NCBI RefSeq assembly: GCF_024199905.1
Contig: NZ_JANAFB010000007.1
Coordinates: forward strand, 39,381-103,380
Origin: Rothia santali
GTDB taxonomy: Bacteria > Actinomycetota > Actinomycetes > Actinomycetales > Micrococcaceae
DNA: 64,000 nucleotides
Direction of reading: 5' to 3'
Positions 42,280-50,419 of the stretch are shown here, one piece after another. Position 1 is the stretch's first letter. Every line of letters starts with the position of its first letter. A model generated the notes under the pieces. It saw nothing but the letters and a program-made list of their open reading frames with translations, did no database searches and had not been told where the DNA came from. The translations under genes were made by a program, and so were the position numbers.

Positions 42280-43202
42280 CGGACATGCCCAACTGGGAAG
42301 GCTTCATGACCCCGACGCTCCAGGTGATGAGCGACGGCGTCACCCGCCATTGGCGCGAGTTCCAGCCCCTCGTGGCCGAGCAGGCTCAGCTCACCGATGA
42401 GCAGAAGAGGGAGATGCTCCCGTCCGGCAGCCAGCTCACGTACAAGAACCGCATCGGCTGGGGCGTCTCCTTCCTGACGAACGTCGGCGCCCTCACGCGG
42501 CCGAAGCGCGGTCACTATCGGATCACCGACGCGGGCCGGGAGCTCGTCGAGCTGTTCCCCGACGGCGTCAAGGAACGTGACGTCAAGGCGCTCGGCGAGG
42601 ACGCTCGCTCGCCGATCCGCGAATACGTGGCGACCAGACGCCGCGCGGCCAACGAACCCGCGACGGGGACCTCGGTTGAGGAATCGTCGATGACACCGGT
42701 CGAGCAGGTGCAGAGCGGGATCGAGCGCATCCACGAGGAGATCGCGGTCGAGCTCCTCACGCGGCTGCAGGGCAAGGATCCGGGCTTCTTCGAGCAGGCG
42801 GTCGTCGATCTGCTGCTCGCGATGGGCTACGGCGGGACGACCGGGACCGGCAGCGTGACCCAGCTCAGCAACGACGGTGGTATCGACGGCGTCATCGACC
42901 AGGACGTCCTCGGCCTCAACCGCGTCTACGTCCAGGCCAAGCGCTACCAGGACGGCAACACGGTCGGGCGCCCCGACCTGCAGGCCTTCGTCGGCGCGCT
43001 GAGCGGCAAGGCGGACAGCGGCGTCTTCTTCACCACGAGCCGGTTCTCCGATGGGGCGCGTGTCTACGCGGAGAACGTGCCGACGCGGATTATCCTGATC
43101 GACGGCAAGCGCCTTGCCGACCTCATGATTCGCTATGGCGTGGGCGTACAAATCAAAGAGACCTATGAGGTGGTCGAAATCGACGAGGACTTCTTCGCAT
43201 GA
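42276..43202 (+). CDS. mrr: Mrr-family restriction endonuclease
   Basis: 308 residues. The N-terminal Mrr winged-helix domain is at about 5-115 (TYKNRIGWGVSFLTNVGAL; RPKRGHYRITDAGREL). The C-terminal PD-(D/E)xK-like nuclease has FEQAVVDLLLAMGYGG, NDGGIDGVI (Asp near 206) and YVQAKRYQ (QAK triad near 222-224), the classical Mrr catalytic arrangement. Mrr enzymes are type IV nucleases cutting methylated DNA. Its position inside hsdM-hsdS is unusual and suggests joint acquisition. It starts and ends with ATGA overlaps. Confidence 0.9.
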   Translation: MTDMPNWEGFMTPTLQVMSDGVTRHWREFQPLVAEQAQLTDEQKREMLPSGSQLTYKNRIGWGVSFLTNVGALTRPKRGHYRITDAGRELVELFPDGVKERDVKALGEDARSPIREYVATRRRAANEPATGTSVEESSMTPVEQVQSGIERIHEEIAVELLTRLQGKDPGFFEQAVVDLLLAMGYGGTTGTGSVTQLSNDGGIDGVIDQDVLGLNRVYVQAKRYQDGNTVGRPDLQAFVGALSGKADSGVFFTTSRFSDGARVYAENVPTRIILIDGKRLADLMIRYGVGVQIKETYEVVEIDEDFFA

Positions 43203-44446
43203 GCCGTATTGACGAACTAGTTCGAGAGATGTGCCCGGATGGGGTGGAGTACAAGCCACTAGGCGACGTTGGTGAATTCATCCGCGGCAGTGGACTGCAG
43301 AAGTCGGATCTGCGGGAGCAAGGATTTCCTGCTGTTCATTACGGGCAGATCCATACCTATTACGGCGTTTGGGCGGAGCAGTCAAAGTCTTTCACCGATG
43401 AGATGATTGCTGCCAAGCTCCGCCATGCAAAGCCTGGTGATCTTTTGATTGCGACTACGAGCGAGGACAACGACGCCGTAGCCAAGGCGACTGCATGGGT
43501 CGGCGACACCGAGGTCGTTTTGAGCGGCGATGCTTACATCTATCGTCATACGCTGGAACCGAAGTACATGGCCTACTTCTTCCAGTCGACGATGTTCCAC
43601 GACCAGAAGCGACGATTCATCTCTGGTACAAAAGTCCGACGCATATCCGCCGCTTCTTTGGCTAAGATCAAAATTCCCGTGCCGCCTCGTAAGGTCCAGC
43701 GTGAGATTGTTCTAATATTAGATCATTTCACTCAGCTGGAAATGGAGCTGGAGGCGGAGCTGGAGGCGGAGCTGGAAGTCCGACGCGATCAGTATCACTA
43801 CTACATGAGTTCTTTATTCGATGACCTGATATTGCAGGGCGCAAGTATGGTTGCATTGCGAGACGTTGGACATTGGTATGGCGGTGGAACGCCTTCTAAA
43901 TCCAAATCTGAGTACTGGACCGATGGATCGATCCCCTGGATTTCGCCGAAAGATATGGCCGTATCTACCATTGTGGACACAGAAGACCATATTACGGAAG
44001 AAGCCATAGCTGGTTCGGCGACGAAACTAGTACCGACCCATGCCATTGCGATTGTTGCCCGATCAAGCATCCTCAATCATACATTGCCGGTAGCCTATCT
44101 ATCTCGCTCTGCTACGTTAAACCAAGACATGAAGGCCGTGACGGCTGCCTCTGGTATACGGGCTCGCTATTTGTTCCATGCGATTCGTGGTTATCGGTCG
44201 GATATTTTGCGTCGGGTGCGACGTGCGGGCGGCTCAGTGGCATCGCTCGACAGTCGGAAACTTTGGGATTATAAACTGCCCGTTCCAAAACTCGATGCGC
44301 AGGAAAGGGTTATCGAACTACTTGACCACTTCGAGAGCCTGACCAATGATATGAGCGTCGGTCTTCCTGCCGAGCTCGTTGCGCGCCGCAAGCAGTACGA
44401 GCACTACCGCGACCGCCTCCTGACCTTCAAGGAGCTATCAGCATGA
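43199..44446 (+). CDS. hsdS: Type I restriction-modification specificity subunit (HsdS)
   Basis: 415 residues with two target recognition domains, about 1-175 and 210-375. Each is followed by a conserved helical spacer (IPVPPRKVQREIVLILDHFT; LPVPKLDAQERVIELLDHFE). The first spacer contains LEAELEAELEV, a tandem repeat that sets helix length. The sequence is clearly AT-richer and uses more A/T-ending codons than hsdM or hsdR, as expected for the rapidly exchanged, horizontally acquired TRDs. ATG overlaps the mrr stop. The DNA target cannot be read from sequence. Confidence 0.94.
   Translation: MSRIDELVREMCPDGVEYKPLGDVGEFIRGSGLQKSDLREQGFPAVHYGQIHTYYGVWAEQSKSFTDEMIAAKLRHAKPGDLLIATTSEDNDAVAKATAWVGDTEVVLSGDAYIYRHTLEPKYMAYFFQSTMFHDQKRRFISGTKVRRISAASLAKIKIPVPPRKVQREIVLILDHFTQLEMELEAELEAELEVRRDQYHYYMSSLFDDLILQGASMVALRDVGHWYGGGTPSKSKSEYWTDGSIPWISPKDMAVSTIVDTEDHITEEAIAGSATKLVPTHAIAIVARSSILNHTLPVAYLSRSATLNQDMKAVTAASGIRARYLFHAIRGYRSDILRRVRRAGGSVASLDSRKLWDYKLPVPKLDAQERVIELLDHFESLTNDMSVGLPAELVARRKQYEHYRDRLLTFKELSA
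43745..43780 (+). repeat. 12-bp tandem repeat in the hsdS central spacer
   Basis: GAGCTGGAGGCG at 43745-43756 and 43757-43768, then a degenerate third copy GAGCTGGAAGTC to 43780. It encodes (ELEA)2-ELEV. The in-frame unit adds or removes four residues per copy. Confidence 0.9.
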
Positions 44447-47400
44447 CCCAGAGGAGCGCCCGCAAGTTCGACCCGATCGCGATCTCCTCCGAGAGCACCG
44501 TCGTCGCCGAGTACGTCCCCGAGGCCGTGGAGACCTCGGCTTACCAGTCGGAGGCGGCGCTCGAGCGGGAGATGATCCGGCTGCTGAAGACCCAGGCCTA
44601 CGAGTACCTGCCCATCACCTCCGAGGCGCAGCTGATCGCGAACCTGCGTGCCCAGCTCGAGGCGCTCAACGGCATCACGTTCTCGGACGCCGAGTGGGAG
44701 ACCTTCTTCACGACCGCGATCGCCGGCCAGAACGACGGCGTCGTCGACAAGACCGTACGGATTCAGGAGGACCACGTTCAGATCCTGAAGCGCGACGACG
44801 GATCGACGAAGAACATCTCGCTGATCGACAAGACGAACATCCACAATAATCGGTTGCAGGTCATCAACCAGTACGAAATCGGCCGGGGCGAGGGCGGCGC
44901 GAGTTACGCCAACCGCTACGACGTGACGGTGCTGGTCAACGGCCTCCCAATGGTGCACGTCGAGTTGAAGCGTCGTGGCGTGGACATCCGCGAAGCGTTC
45001 AACCAGATCGACCGCTACCAGCGCGACAGCTTCTGGGCGGGCTCCGGATTGTTCGAGTACGTGCAACTGTTCGTGATCAGCAACGGCACCCTCAGCAAGT
45101 ATTATTCCAACAGCACGCGCGCGAAGCGCCTGAGCGAGGTCAAGCAGGCGAAGGGCGCGGCTAAGAGAAAGCAGTCGAGCAACTCCTTCGAGTTCACCTC
45201 CTGGTGGGCTGATGCGAACAACAAGCCCATCGTGGAACTGGCGGCCTTCATTCGGACGTTCTTCGCCAAGCACACCCTGCTCAACATCCTCACGAGATAC
45301 TGTGTCCTGACCGCCGACCGCGACCTGCTGGTGATGCGCCCCTACCAGATCGTGGCGACCGAGCGGATCCTGCAGAAGATCGACATCTCGACCAACTACA
45401 AGACCCTCGGCACCGTCGACGCTGGCGGGTACGTCTGGCACACGACGGGCTCGGGCAAGACGCTCACATCGTTCAAAGCGGCTCAGCTGGCCTCGAAGAT
45501 GCCTGGTGTCGACAAGGTGCTGTTCGTCGTCGACCGCAAGGACCTCGACTACCAGACGATGCGCGAATACGACCGCTTCGAGAAGGGCGCGGCCAACTCG
45601 AACGCCTCAACGGCGATCCTAAAGCAGCAGCTCGAGGACCCGAACGCGCGGATCATCATCACGACCATCCAGAAGCTCTCGACGTTCATCAAGGCGAACA
45701 GGGGACACGAGGTGTTCTCGGGGCACGCGGTGATCATCTTCGACGAGTGTCATCGCTCGCAGTTCGGTGACATGCACACCGACATCACACGGGCGTTCAA
45801 GCGCTACAACCTGTTCGGCTTCACCGGCACGCCGATCTTCGCCGCGAACTCGGGCAGCGGCGGCAACCCCCTGCTGAAGACGACAGAACAGGCCTTCGGC
45901 GATAAGTTGCACACCTACACGGTGATGGACGCGATTACGGACAAGAACGTCCTGCCGTTCCGGATCGACTACATCAACACGATCAGGATCGGGAACCCCG
46001 ACGACAAGCAGATCTCGGCGATCGACCGCGAGAAGGCCCTGCTCGACCCGCGTCGGATCGGCGAGGTCACGGCGTACATCCTGAAGCACTTCGACCAGAA
46101 GACGAAGCGCCGACACAGCTACGAGCATTCCGTGGTCACCAACGTCGAGGAATCGACGCGCACGCGACGCCAGGTCGAGGCACTGAAGCAGCGGAAACGC
46201 GTCCGCGGCTTCAACGCGCTGTTCGCGACCGCCTCGATCGACGCGGCCCGGCGCTACTACAACCAGTTCCAGCTTCAGCAGGAACAGCTCGCACCGGATC
46301 AGCAGCTGAAGGTCGGCTTGATCTACTCCTATGGGGCCAACGACGCCGCGGACGACGGCATCCTCGCCGACGAGGCGTTCGACACCGACCTGCTCGCCGA
46401 CGACGCCCGCGGTTTCCTGGAGGACGCGATCCAGGACTACAACGGCATGTTCGGGACCAGCTACGACACCAGCGCGGACAGGTTCCAGAACTACTACAAA
46501 GACCTGTCGCAGCGGATGAAGAACCGCGAGATCGACCTGGTCATCGTGGTCAACATGTTCCTTACCGGCTTCGATGCGACGACGCTGAACACACTCTTCG
46601 TGGACAAGAACCTGCGAACGCACGGCCTCATCCAGGCGTACTCGCGCACCAACCGCATCCTGAACTCCGTCAAGCGCCACGGCAACATCGTCGTTTTCCG
46701 TGATCTCGAGAAGGAGACGAACGCGGCTCTCGAGTTGTTTGGCAACAAAGACGCGCGCGGCGTCGTCATCGTGCCGTCCTACGGCGAGTACTACGCGGAC
46801 TATTCCGAGAAGGTGGGCGAGCTCCTGCGGCGTTTCCCACTGGGCCAGCAGATCGTGGGGGAGGAGGAGCAGAAGGCCTTCATCAACCTATTCGGCGCGG
46901 TGCTCCGCCTACAGAACATCCTGACGGAGTTCGACGACTTCGAGGGCCAAGACCTTCTGACTGAACGCCAGCATCAGGACTACCGCAGCGTCTACCTCAA
47001 CCTGTACGCCGACTTCCGCACCGAGGCGAAGGCGGAGAAGGAAAGCATCAATGAGGACGTCATCTTCGAGATCGAACTGGTCAAGCAGGTCGAGATCAAC
47101 GTCGACTACATTCTCATGCTGGTCGAGAAGATGCGTGCTGAGCGAGGTGACGGGGAGGACAAGGAGATCCGTGCCCAGATCTCGAGGGCGGTCGACGCGA
47201 GTCCGAGCCTCCGGAGCAAGCGGGACCTGGTCGAAGATTTCGTCGAATCAGTCTCGGTAGATGGCTCTGTGGACCGGCAATGGCAAGAGTACGTGGATGC
47301 CAAGCGCGACGCCGAGCTGGAGGCGATTATCGAGGATCAGGAGCTCAAACCCGAGTCGACACGCGCATTTATCGAGGCCGCCTTTCGCGATGGACAGATC

Positions 47401-47553
47401 CGCACGACCGGAACGGAGATCACGAAGATCTTGCCCCCGGTGTCCCGCTTCAATCGCGATGCCGGCCATGGTGAGAAGAAGAAGCGCGTGGTGGGAGAGC
47501 TGACCCGATTCTTCGAGAGATTCTTTGGGTTGGGCGGTGGAGATCGTACATGA
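44443..47553 (+). CDS. hsdR: Type I restriction endonuclease subunit R (HsdR)
   Basis: 1,036 residues. The N-terminal PD-(D/E)xK nuclease has YDVTVLVNGLPMVHVELKRR (active-site E-L-K near 174). The SF2 translocase has Walker A HTTGSGKT near 332-339, Walker B FDECHRSQ near 434-441, the GFTGTPIF motif and the late helicase motif VNMFLTGFDATTLN. A C-terminal helical region binds the methylase. It translocates DNA and cuts at a distance from unmethylated sites. ATG overlaps the hsdS stop. Full length, no disruption. Confidence 0.95.
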   Translation: MTQRSARKFDPIAISSESTVVAEYVPEAVETSAYQSEAALEREMIRLLKTQAYEYLPITSEAQLIANLRAQLEALNGITFSDAEWETFFTTAIAGQNDGVVDKTVRIQEDHVQILKRDDGSTKNISLIDKTNIHNNRLQVINQYEIGRGEGGASYANRYDVTVLVNGLPMVHVELKRRGVDIREAFNQIDRYQRDSFWAGSGLFEYVQLFVISNGTLSKYYSNSTRAKRLSEVKQAKGAAKRKQSSNSFEFTSWWADANNKPIVELAAFIRTFFAKHTLLNILTRYCVLTADRDLLVMRPYQIVATERILQKIDISTNYKTLGTVDAGGYVWHTTGSGKTLTSFKAAQLASKMPGVDKVLFVVDRKDLDYQTMREYDRFEKGAANSNASTAILKQQLEDPNARIIITTIQKLSTFIKANRGHEVFSGHAVIIFDECHRSQFGDMHTDITRAFKRYNLFGFTGTPIFAANSGSGGNPLLKTTEQAFGDKLHTYTVMDAITDKNVLPFRIDYINTIRIGNPDDKQISAIDREKALLDPRRIGEVTAYILKHFDQKTKRRHSYEHSVVTNVEESTRTRRQVEALKQRKRVRGFNALFATASIDAARRYYNQFQLQQEQLAPDQQLKVGLIYSYGANDAADDGILADEAFDTDLLADDARGFLEDAIQDYNGMFGTSYDTSADRFQNYYKDLSQRMKNREIDLVIVVNMFLTGFDATTLNTLFVDKNLRTHGLIQAYSRTNRILNSVKRHGNIVVFRDLEKETNAALELFGNKDARGVVIVPSYGEYYADYSEKVGELLRRFPLGQQIVGEEEQKAFINLFGAVLRLQNILTEFDDFEGQDLLTERQHQDYRSVYLNLYADFRTEAKAEKESINEDVIFEIELVKQVEINVDYILMLVEKMRAERGDGEDKEIRAQISRAVDASPSLRSKRDLVEDFVESVSVDGSVDRQWQEYVDAKRDAELEAIIEDQELKPESTRAFIEAAFRDGQIRTTGTEITKILPPVSRFNRDAGHGEKKKRVVGELTRFFERFFGLGGGDRT

Positions 47554-47967
47554 GCATCGTGGTCTTCCGGACCATCGCCCCGCTTTCCGCATGGTGAACG
47601 ATGCGCTCAGCGCAGGGACCTCGGGGACGCGGCTCCGAGCAGCGTTCCGAGCTGACATCGGCGCTCTCGCTTCTCGAGGCACAGAAAATCTCCCATGTGC
47701 GCATCGTCGAGAGGCGTGGGGGATGGAGTGACTCGAACCTAGCACGATGTCAGCAAAAATCAGCCCGCCCTTGCGGCACAGCCCGTCCGTGCGACATCGG
47801 GCTAACCGTGGCGATGTCGGTGCAGGACAACGGGCGAGCCGAGGCTGCGATCCGTTCGCCTCGTGTTCCCCATCGCGTCGCGACGGATAATGTCGATGTT
47901 CCTGGCAGGGTCCTTACAAAACATCAGCCGAGCGGATTGGCCGCCGTCATCGGACAGATTTCGGAGA
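47554..47967 (+). other. Region after hsdR, degenerate, no intact gene
   Basis: 414 nt. An ATGA overlaps the hsdR stop, opening a 15-codon ORF that closes at once, as if a further operon gene had been lost. Base composition is mixed. At 47726-47745 the minus strand reads GGTTCGAGTCACTCCA, reminiscent of a tRNA 3' end, but the T-stem does not pair. No copy of the tRNA-Pro 3' end was found. Confidence 0.4.
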
Positions 47968-47999
47968 CGAGGAGGCTCCCCGGCGGGGGAGCCTCCTCG
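47968..47999. terminator. Bidirectional hairpin between hsdR and the Ltp gene
   Basis: CGAGGAGGCTCCCC pairs perfectly with GGGGAGCCTCCTCG around GGCG (14 bp). It sits between two convergent genes; no T-tract on either side. Confidence 0.65.
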
Positions 48000-48031
48000 C
48001 GATGGGCCGATGCATGCCCAGGAGCCGGAGA

Positions 48032-48889
48032 CTACTGGCTCAGGTGCTGGATAGCGTAGTCCGCCTCCTCCGGGGTGAACTTCTCTCCGTACTCGGAGAC
48101 GAGCTGGTCGCGGATGGCGTCGGGGGACATCGACATGTTCTCCTGGTAGCTCTCCGCCTTCTTCAGCGCGTTCTCGTTCCAGTCCGCCGTGATGGTGTCG
48201 ATCGCGTACTGGGCCTCCTCGGGCGTGAACTTCTCGCCGTACTCCGAGGTGAGCTGGTCGTAGACCCCCGCCTTGGACATGTGCATGGTGTCCGAGTAGC
48301 TCTCCGCCTTCTTCAGCGCGTTCTCGTTCCAGTCGGCCGTGATGTTGTCGACGGCGTACTGGGCGGCCTCGGCGGAGAACTTCTCGCCGTACTCGGAGGT
48401 GAGCTGGTCGTAGAGGCCGGCCTTGGACATGTGCAGCGTGTCCGAGTAGCTCTCCGCCTTGCGCAGTGCGGCCTGAGACTCCGCGGGAGTGCCGGACTCC
48501 GGGTTCGAGTCAGTGCCTTCCTCTGGCGGGGCGAAGGTGGGCAGCTCCAGCTCAGGTGCCCCAGGCGAGGGAAGGGCGTCCACCGGGGTCTCTTCGGCGG
48601 TTGGGGTCTCGGTCTCGGCGGGAGGCGGCGTGGACGCCTCGGACTGGGACGGCGCGTTCTCGACGGCATTGTTGATCGAGGTGCTTGCCCCGTAGATGAG
48701 GGCGCCGCATCCGGCGAACAGGAGGAGGACGAGCACCGCGATGATCCCGACGATCCAGGGCCACTTCTTGCGCTTCTTCTTCGGGGGCTCCTGGTAGTAG
48801 CCCTGCTGTGGGTAGTGGCCGTTCATCGGCTGCTGTCCCTGCGGGGGCCGATGGGGGTCTTGAGGAGGCATGCTCATGGGGCCACTCAT
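48032..48889 (-). CDS. Membrane-anchored protein with three Ltp-family repeats
   Basis: 285 residues. A Pro/Gln-rich cytoplasmic N-terminus (1-35), a KKKRKK stop, one transmembrane helix at about 42-64 (WIVGIIAVLVLLLFAGCGAL), a Pro/Thr/Glu-rich linker, then three repeats of about 47 residues: ALKKAESYSDTMHMSKAGVY with YDQLTSEYGEKFTPEEAQYA and ITADWNEN. These match the Ltp (host cell surface-exposed lipoprotein) family. The founding member, from phage TP-J34, blocks phage DNA injection. In actinobacteria many cellular copies exist with unknown roles. Beside a type I R-M locus, superinfection exclusion is an attractive inference. Confidence 0.82.
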   Translation of the reverse strand: MSGPMSMPPQDPHRPPQGQQPMNGHYPQQGYYQEPPKKKRKKWPWIVGIIAVLVLLLFAGCGALIYGASTSINNAVENAPSQSEASTPPPAETETPTAEETPVDALPSPGAPELELPTFAPPEEGTDSNPESGTPAESQAALRKAESYSDTLHMSKAGLYDQLTSEYGEKFSAEAAQYAVDNITADWNENALKKAESYSDTMHMSKAGVYDQLTSEYGEKFTPEEAQYAIDTITADWNENALKKAESYQENMSMSPDAIRDQLVSEYGEKFTPEEADYAIQHLSQ

Positions 48890-48918
48890 CCTGTGCGTTT
48901 ACTGGGCGGTATTGATAG

Positions 48919-48940
48919 CACTGTGATCTTATACACAGTG
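48919..48940 (-). promoter_or_regulatory. Promoter with overlapping operator of the Ltp gene
   Basis: CACTGTG-N8-CACAGTG (arms 48919-48925 and 48934-48940) encloses TATAAGAT on the minus strand, a good -10 box. A repressor bound there would block transcription of the Ltp gene, whose ATG is about 30 nt downstream. Confidence 0.55.
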
Positions 48941-49425
48941 CCTCCCTCTCCGTCTTTTGTTGCGACGTGAAGTACTTATGTGGCTGCGCCTCCGGGGCCC
49001 TGAGTGAAGGGAGCCGATGGAGCGCCCGTTTCCCCTGTATCCGTACGTCCGCCAGCCCCTAGCGCCCGGTGTCGACTCAGAGGTCGGAAGGGGTATCCGG
49101 CGGTCGTAGGGCGGTGGTGGGAGAAAGCACAAGGGCTCGATACTCAAGATTGATACTCATCAGTACACCAATCGGTACGCTCCAAGAGGCGATGCGGTGA
49201 GGGGCGACGAGTCCTGGCCACCGCGAGCCAGCTTCGGCGTCGGCGCGCAGGGAAATGATCGAGCGCCCACGTCCGTCTCCCGGCGACCCTGAAGGGCCGT
49301 CACCATCACCGCGGCGAGCCCGGTTCCTCGTCGACCATCGCACCTGACAGAGGCGCCCCAGCGGCCGCGTCGTGGTCACCGGGGAGCGCGACGCGGGTGG
49401 CGCCACCGGGAAAGGACACATCCCC
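48941..49425. other. 485-nt intergenic region upstream of the esterase
   Basis: No supported gene. A 30-codon ORF at 49017-49109 (+) has GAAGGGAG before its ATG but no recognisable content. TGATACTCA or CGATACTCA occurs twice near 49138 and 49152, which may be part of the esterase promoter. Confidence 0.4.
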
Positions 49426-50241
49426 ATGACGATCAGTCGACGTGGCGCCCTCGCCGCCGTGGCTGCCGGCGCAGCACTCGCAGCCATCGGCAGCGCCCCC
49501 GCGCTGGCGGCGAAGGCCCACCCCCACGGCACCTACTTCAGCTTCACCAGCGGCGCCGGGGTGACCAGCGAGTACCACGTGTACGCGAAGGGCGTCGACT
49601 GGTCCAAGCGCGTGGGCGCCGTCTTCTACTTCGACGGTGACCACAAGACCAAGAAGAACTCGCGCATCCACAACCCCGGGCACCGGGACATGCTGAAGAT
49701 GGCGGAGCACGCGAACTGGCGCAACATGATCCTGGTCGGCGCCATATCCACGGACAAGAAGACCAGCGACGAGGGCATGACGTGGTGGGAGGACATCGAC
49801 CGCAACGGCAACTGGTTCCGCGCGCTGGCCCAGCACCTCATCAAGACCCACGGCCTGGACGCCACCCGCCTGTGGTTCTGCGGCTACTCCGGCGGCGCGG
49901 AGTTCATCACCTACGAGGTGTTCGCAGACCGGCAGAGCTGGATCAAGGGCGGCGGCGCCGTCATGATCGGGGGCGGCGGCTGCTACGGGATGGACACGAG
50001 CCCCGCGGCCGCGTTCAAGCAGATCCCGATGCGGTGGGTCGTGGGCAACCGGGACCAGGTGGGCGCGACGAGCCCCCCGACCTGGTCGGCCACGGCCGCC
50101 GCCGCCGAGGGCCAGGGCGCCTACCGCCGGGCCGGGTTCACGAAGACGAGGACCCTCACCATCATCGGTGACCACCTCGCCTACGACATCCCGAAGCTGC
50201 TGGAGAACGCCCTGAACGACAACGGGGTCGGGCGGGTCTGA
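49426..50241 (+). CDS. Secreted alpha/beta-hydrolase (esterase), Tat signal
   Basis: 271 residues. A twin-arginine-like signal peptide SRRGALAAVAAGAALAA ends at APALAAKA (cleavage near residue 29). The nucleophile elbow GYSGG is near 152-156, an Asp in VVGNRDQVG and a His in IIGDHLAYDIP complete a likely Ser-Asp-His triad. It resembles polyhydroxybutyrate-depolymerase/feruloyl-esterase-like hydrolases; the substrate is unknown. AAAGGA lies about 10 nt before the ATG. The terminal codons are echoed in a tandem repeat after the gene. Confidence 0.75.
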   Translation: MTISRRGALAAVAAGAALAAIGSAPALAAKAHPHGTYFSFTSGAGVTSEYHVYAKGVDWSKRVGAVFYFDGDHKTKKNSRIHNPGHRDMLKMAEHANWRNMILVGAISTDKKTSDEGMTWWEDIDRNGNWFRALAQHLIKTHGLDATRLWFCGYSGGAEFITYEVFADRQSWIKGGGAVMIGGGGCYGMDTSPAAAFKQIPMRWVVGNRDQVGATSPPTWSATAAAAEGQGAYRRAGFTKTRTLTIIGDHLAYDIPKLLENALNDNGVGRV

Positions 50242-50296
50242 CCGAGTCCGGCTGCGACGGTGCCGGGCGGGTCTGACCGGGTTCGGCCGCGACGGC
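50227..50296 (+). repeat. 35-bp tandem duplication of the esterase 3' end
   Basis: CGGGCGGGTCTGACCG at 50229-50244 (last codons and TGA stop of the esterase) is repeated at 50264-50279. The flanking GTYCGGCYGCGACGG also duplicated, and the start of a third copy follows. Confidence 0.75.
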
Positions 50297-50383
50297 GTCG
50301 GGTCGGCCCGGCTCAGCGGGATCCCCACGGCGTCGTGCGGGTCCGCCCGGGCGGGTCCGCACGGCCCCGCGCGGCACCGGTGC

Positions 50384-50389
50384 GAGAAT
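50384..50389 (+). promoter_or_regulatory. -10 box of the aminotransferase gene
   Basis: TGCGAGAAT, with GAGAAT at 50384-50389, 30 nt before the ATG. AAGGGA acts as ribosome binding site. Confidence 0.4.
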
Positions 50390-50419
50390 GGGCCCACCCG
50401 ACCGCGAAGGGACCCCGCC

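Noticed and set aside
48032..48889. Ltp-like protein as a true lipoprotein
   Set aside because: A Cys follows the hydrophobic stretch (FAGCGAL) but the N-terminus is a 40-residue cytoplasmic Pro/Gln-rich segment rather than a signal peptide, so a TM anchor is more likely than lipid attachment.
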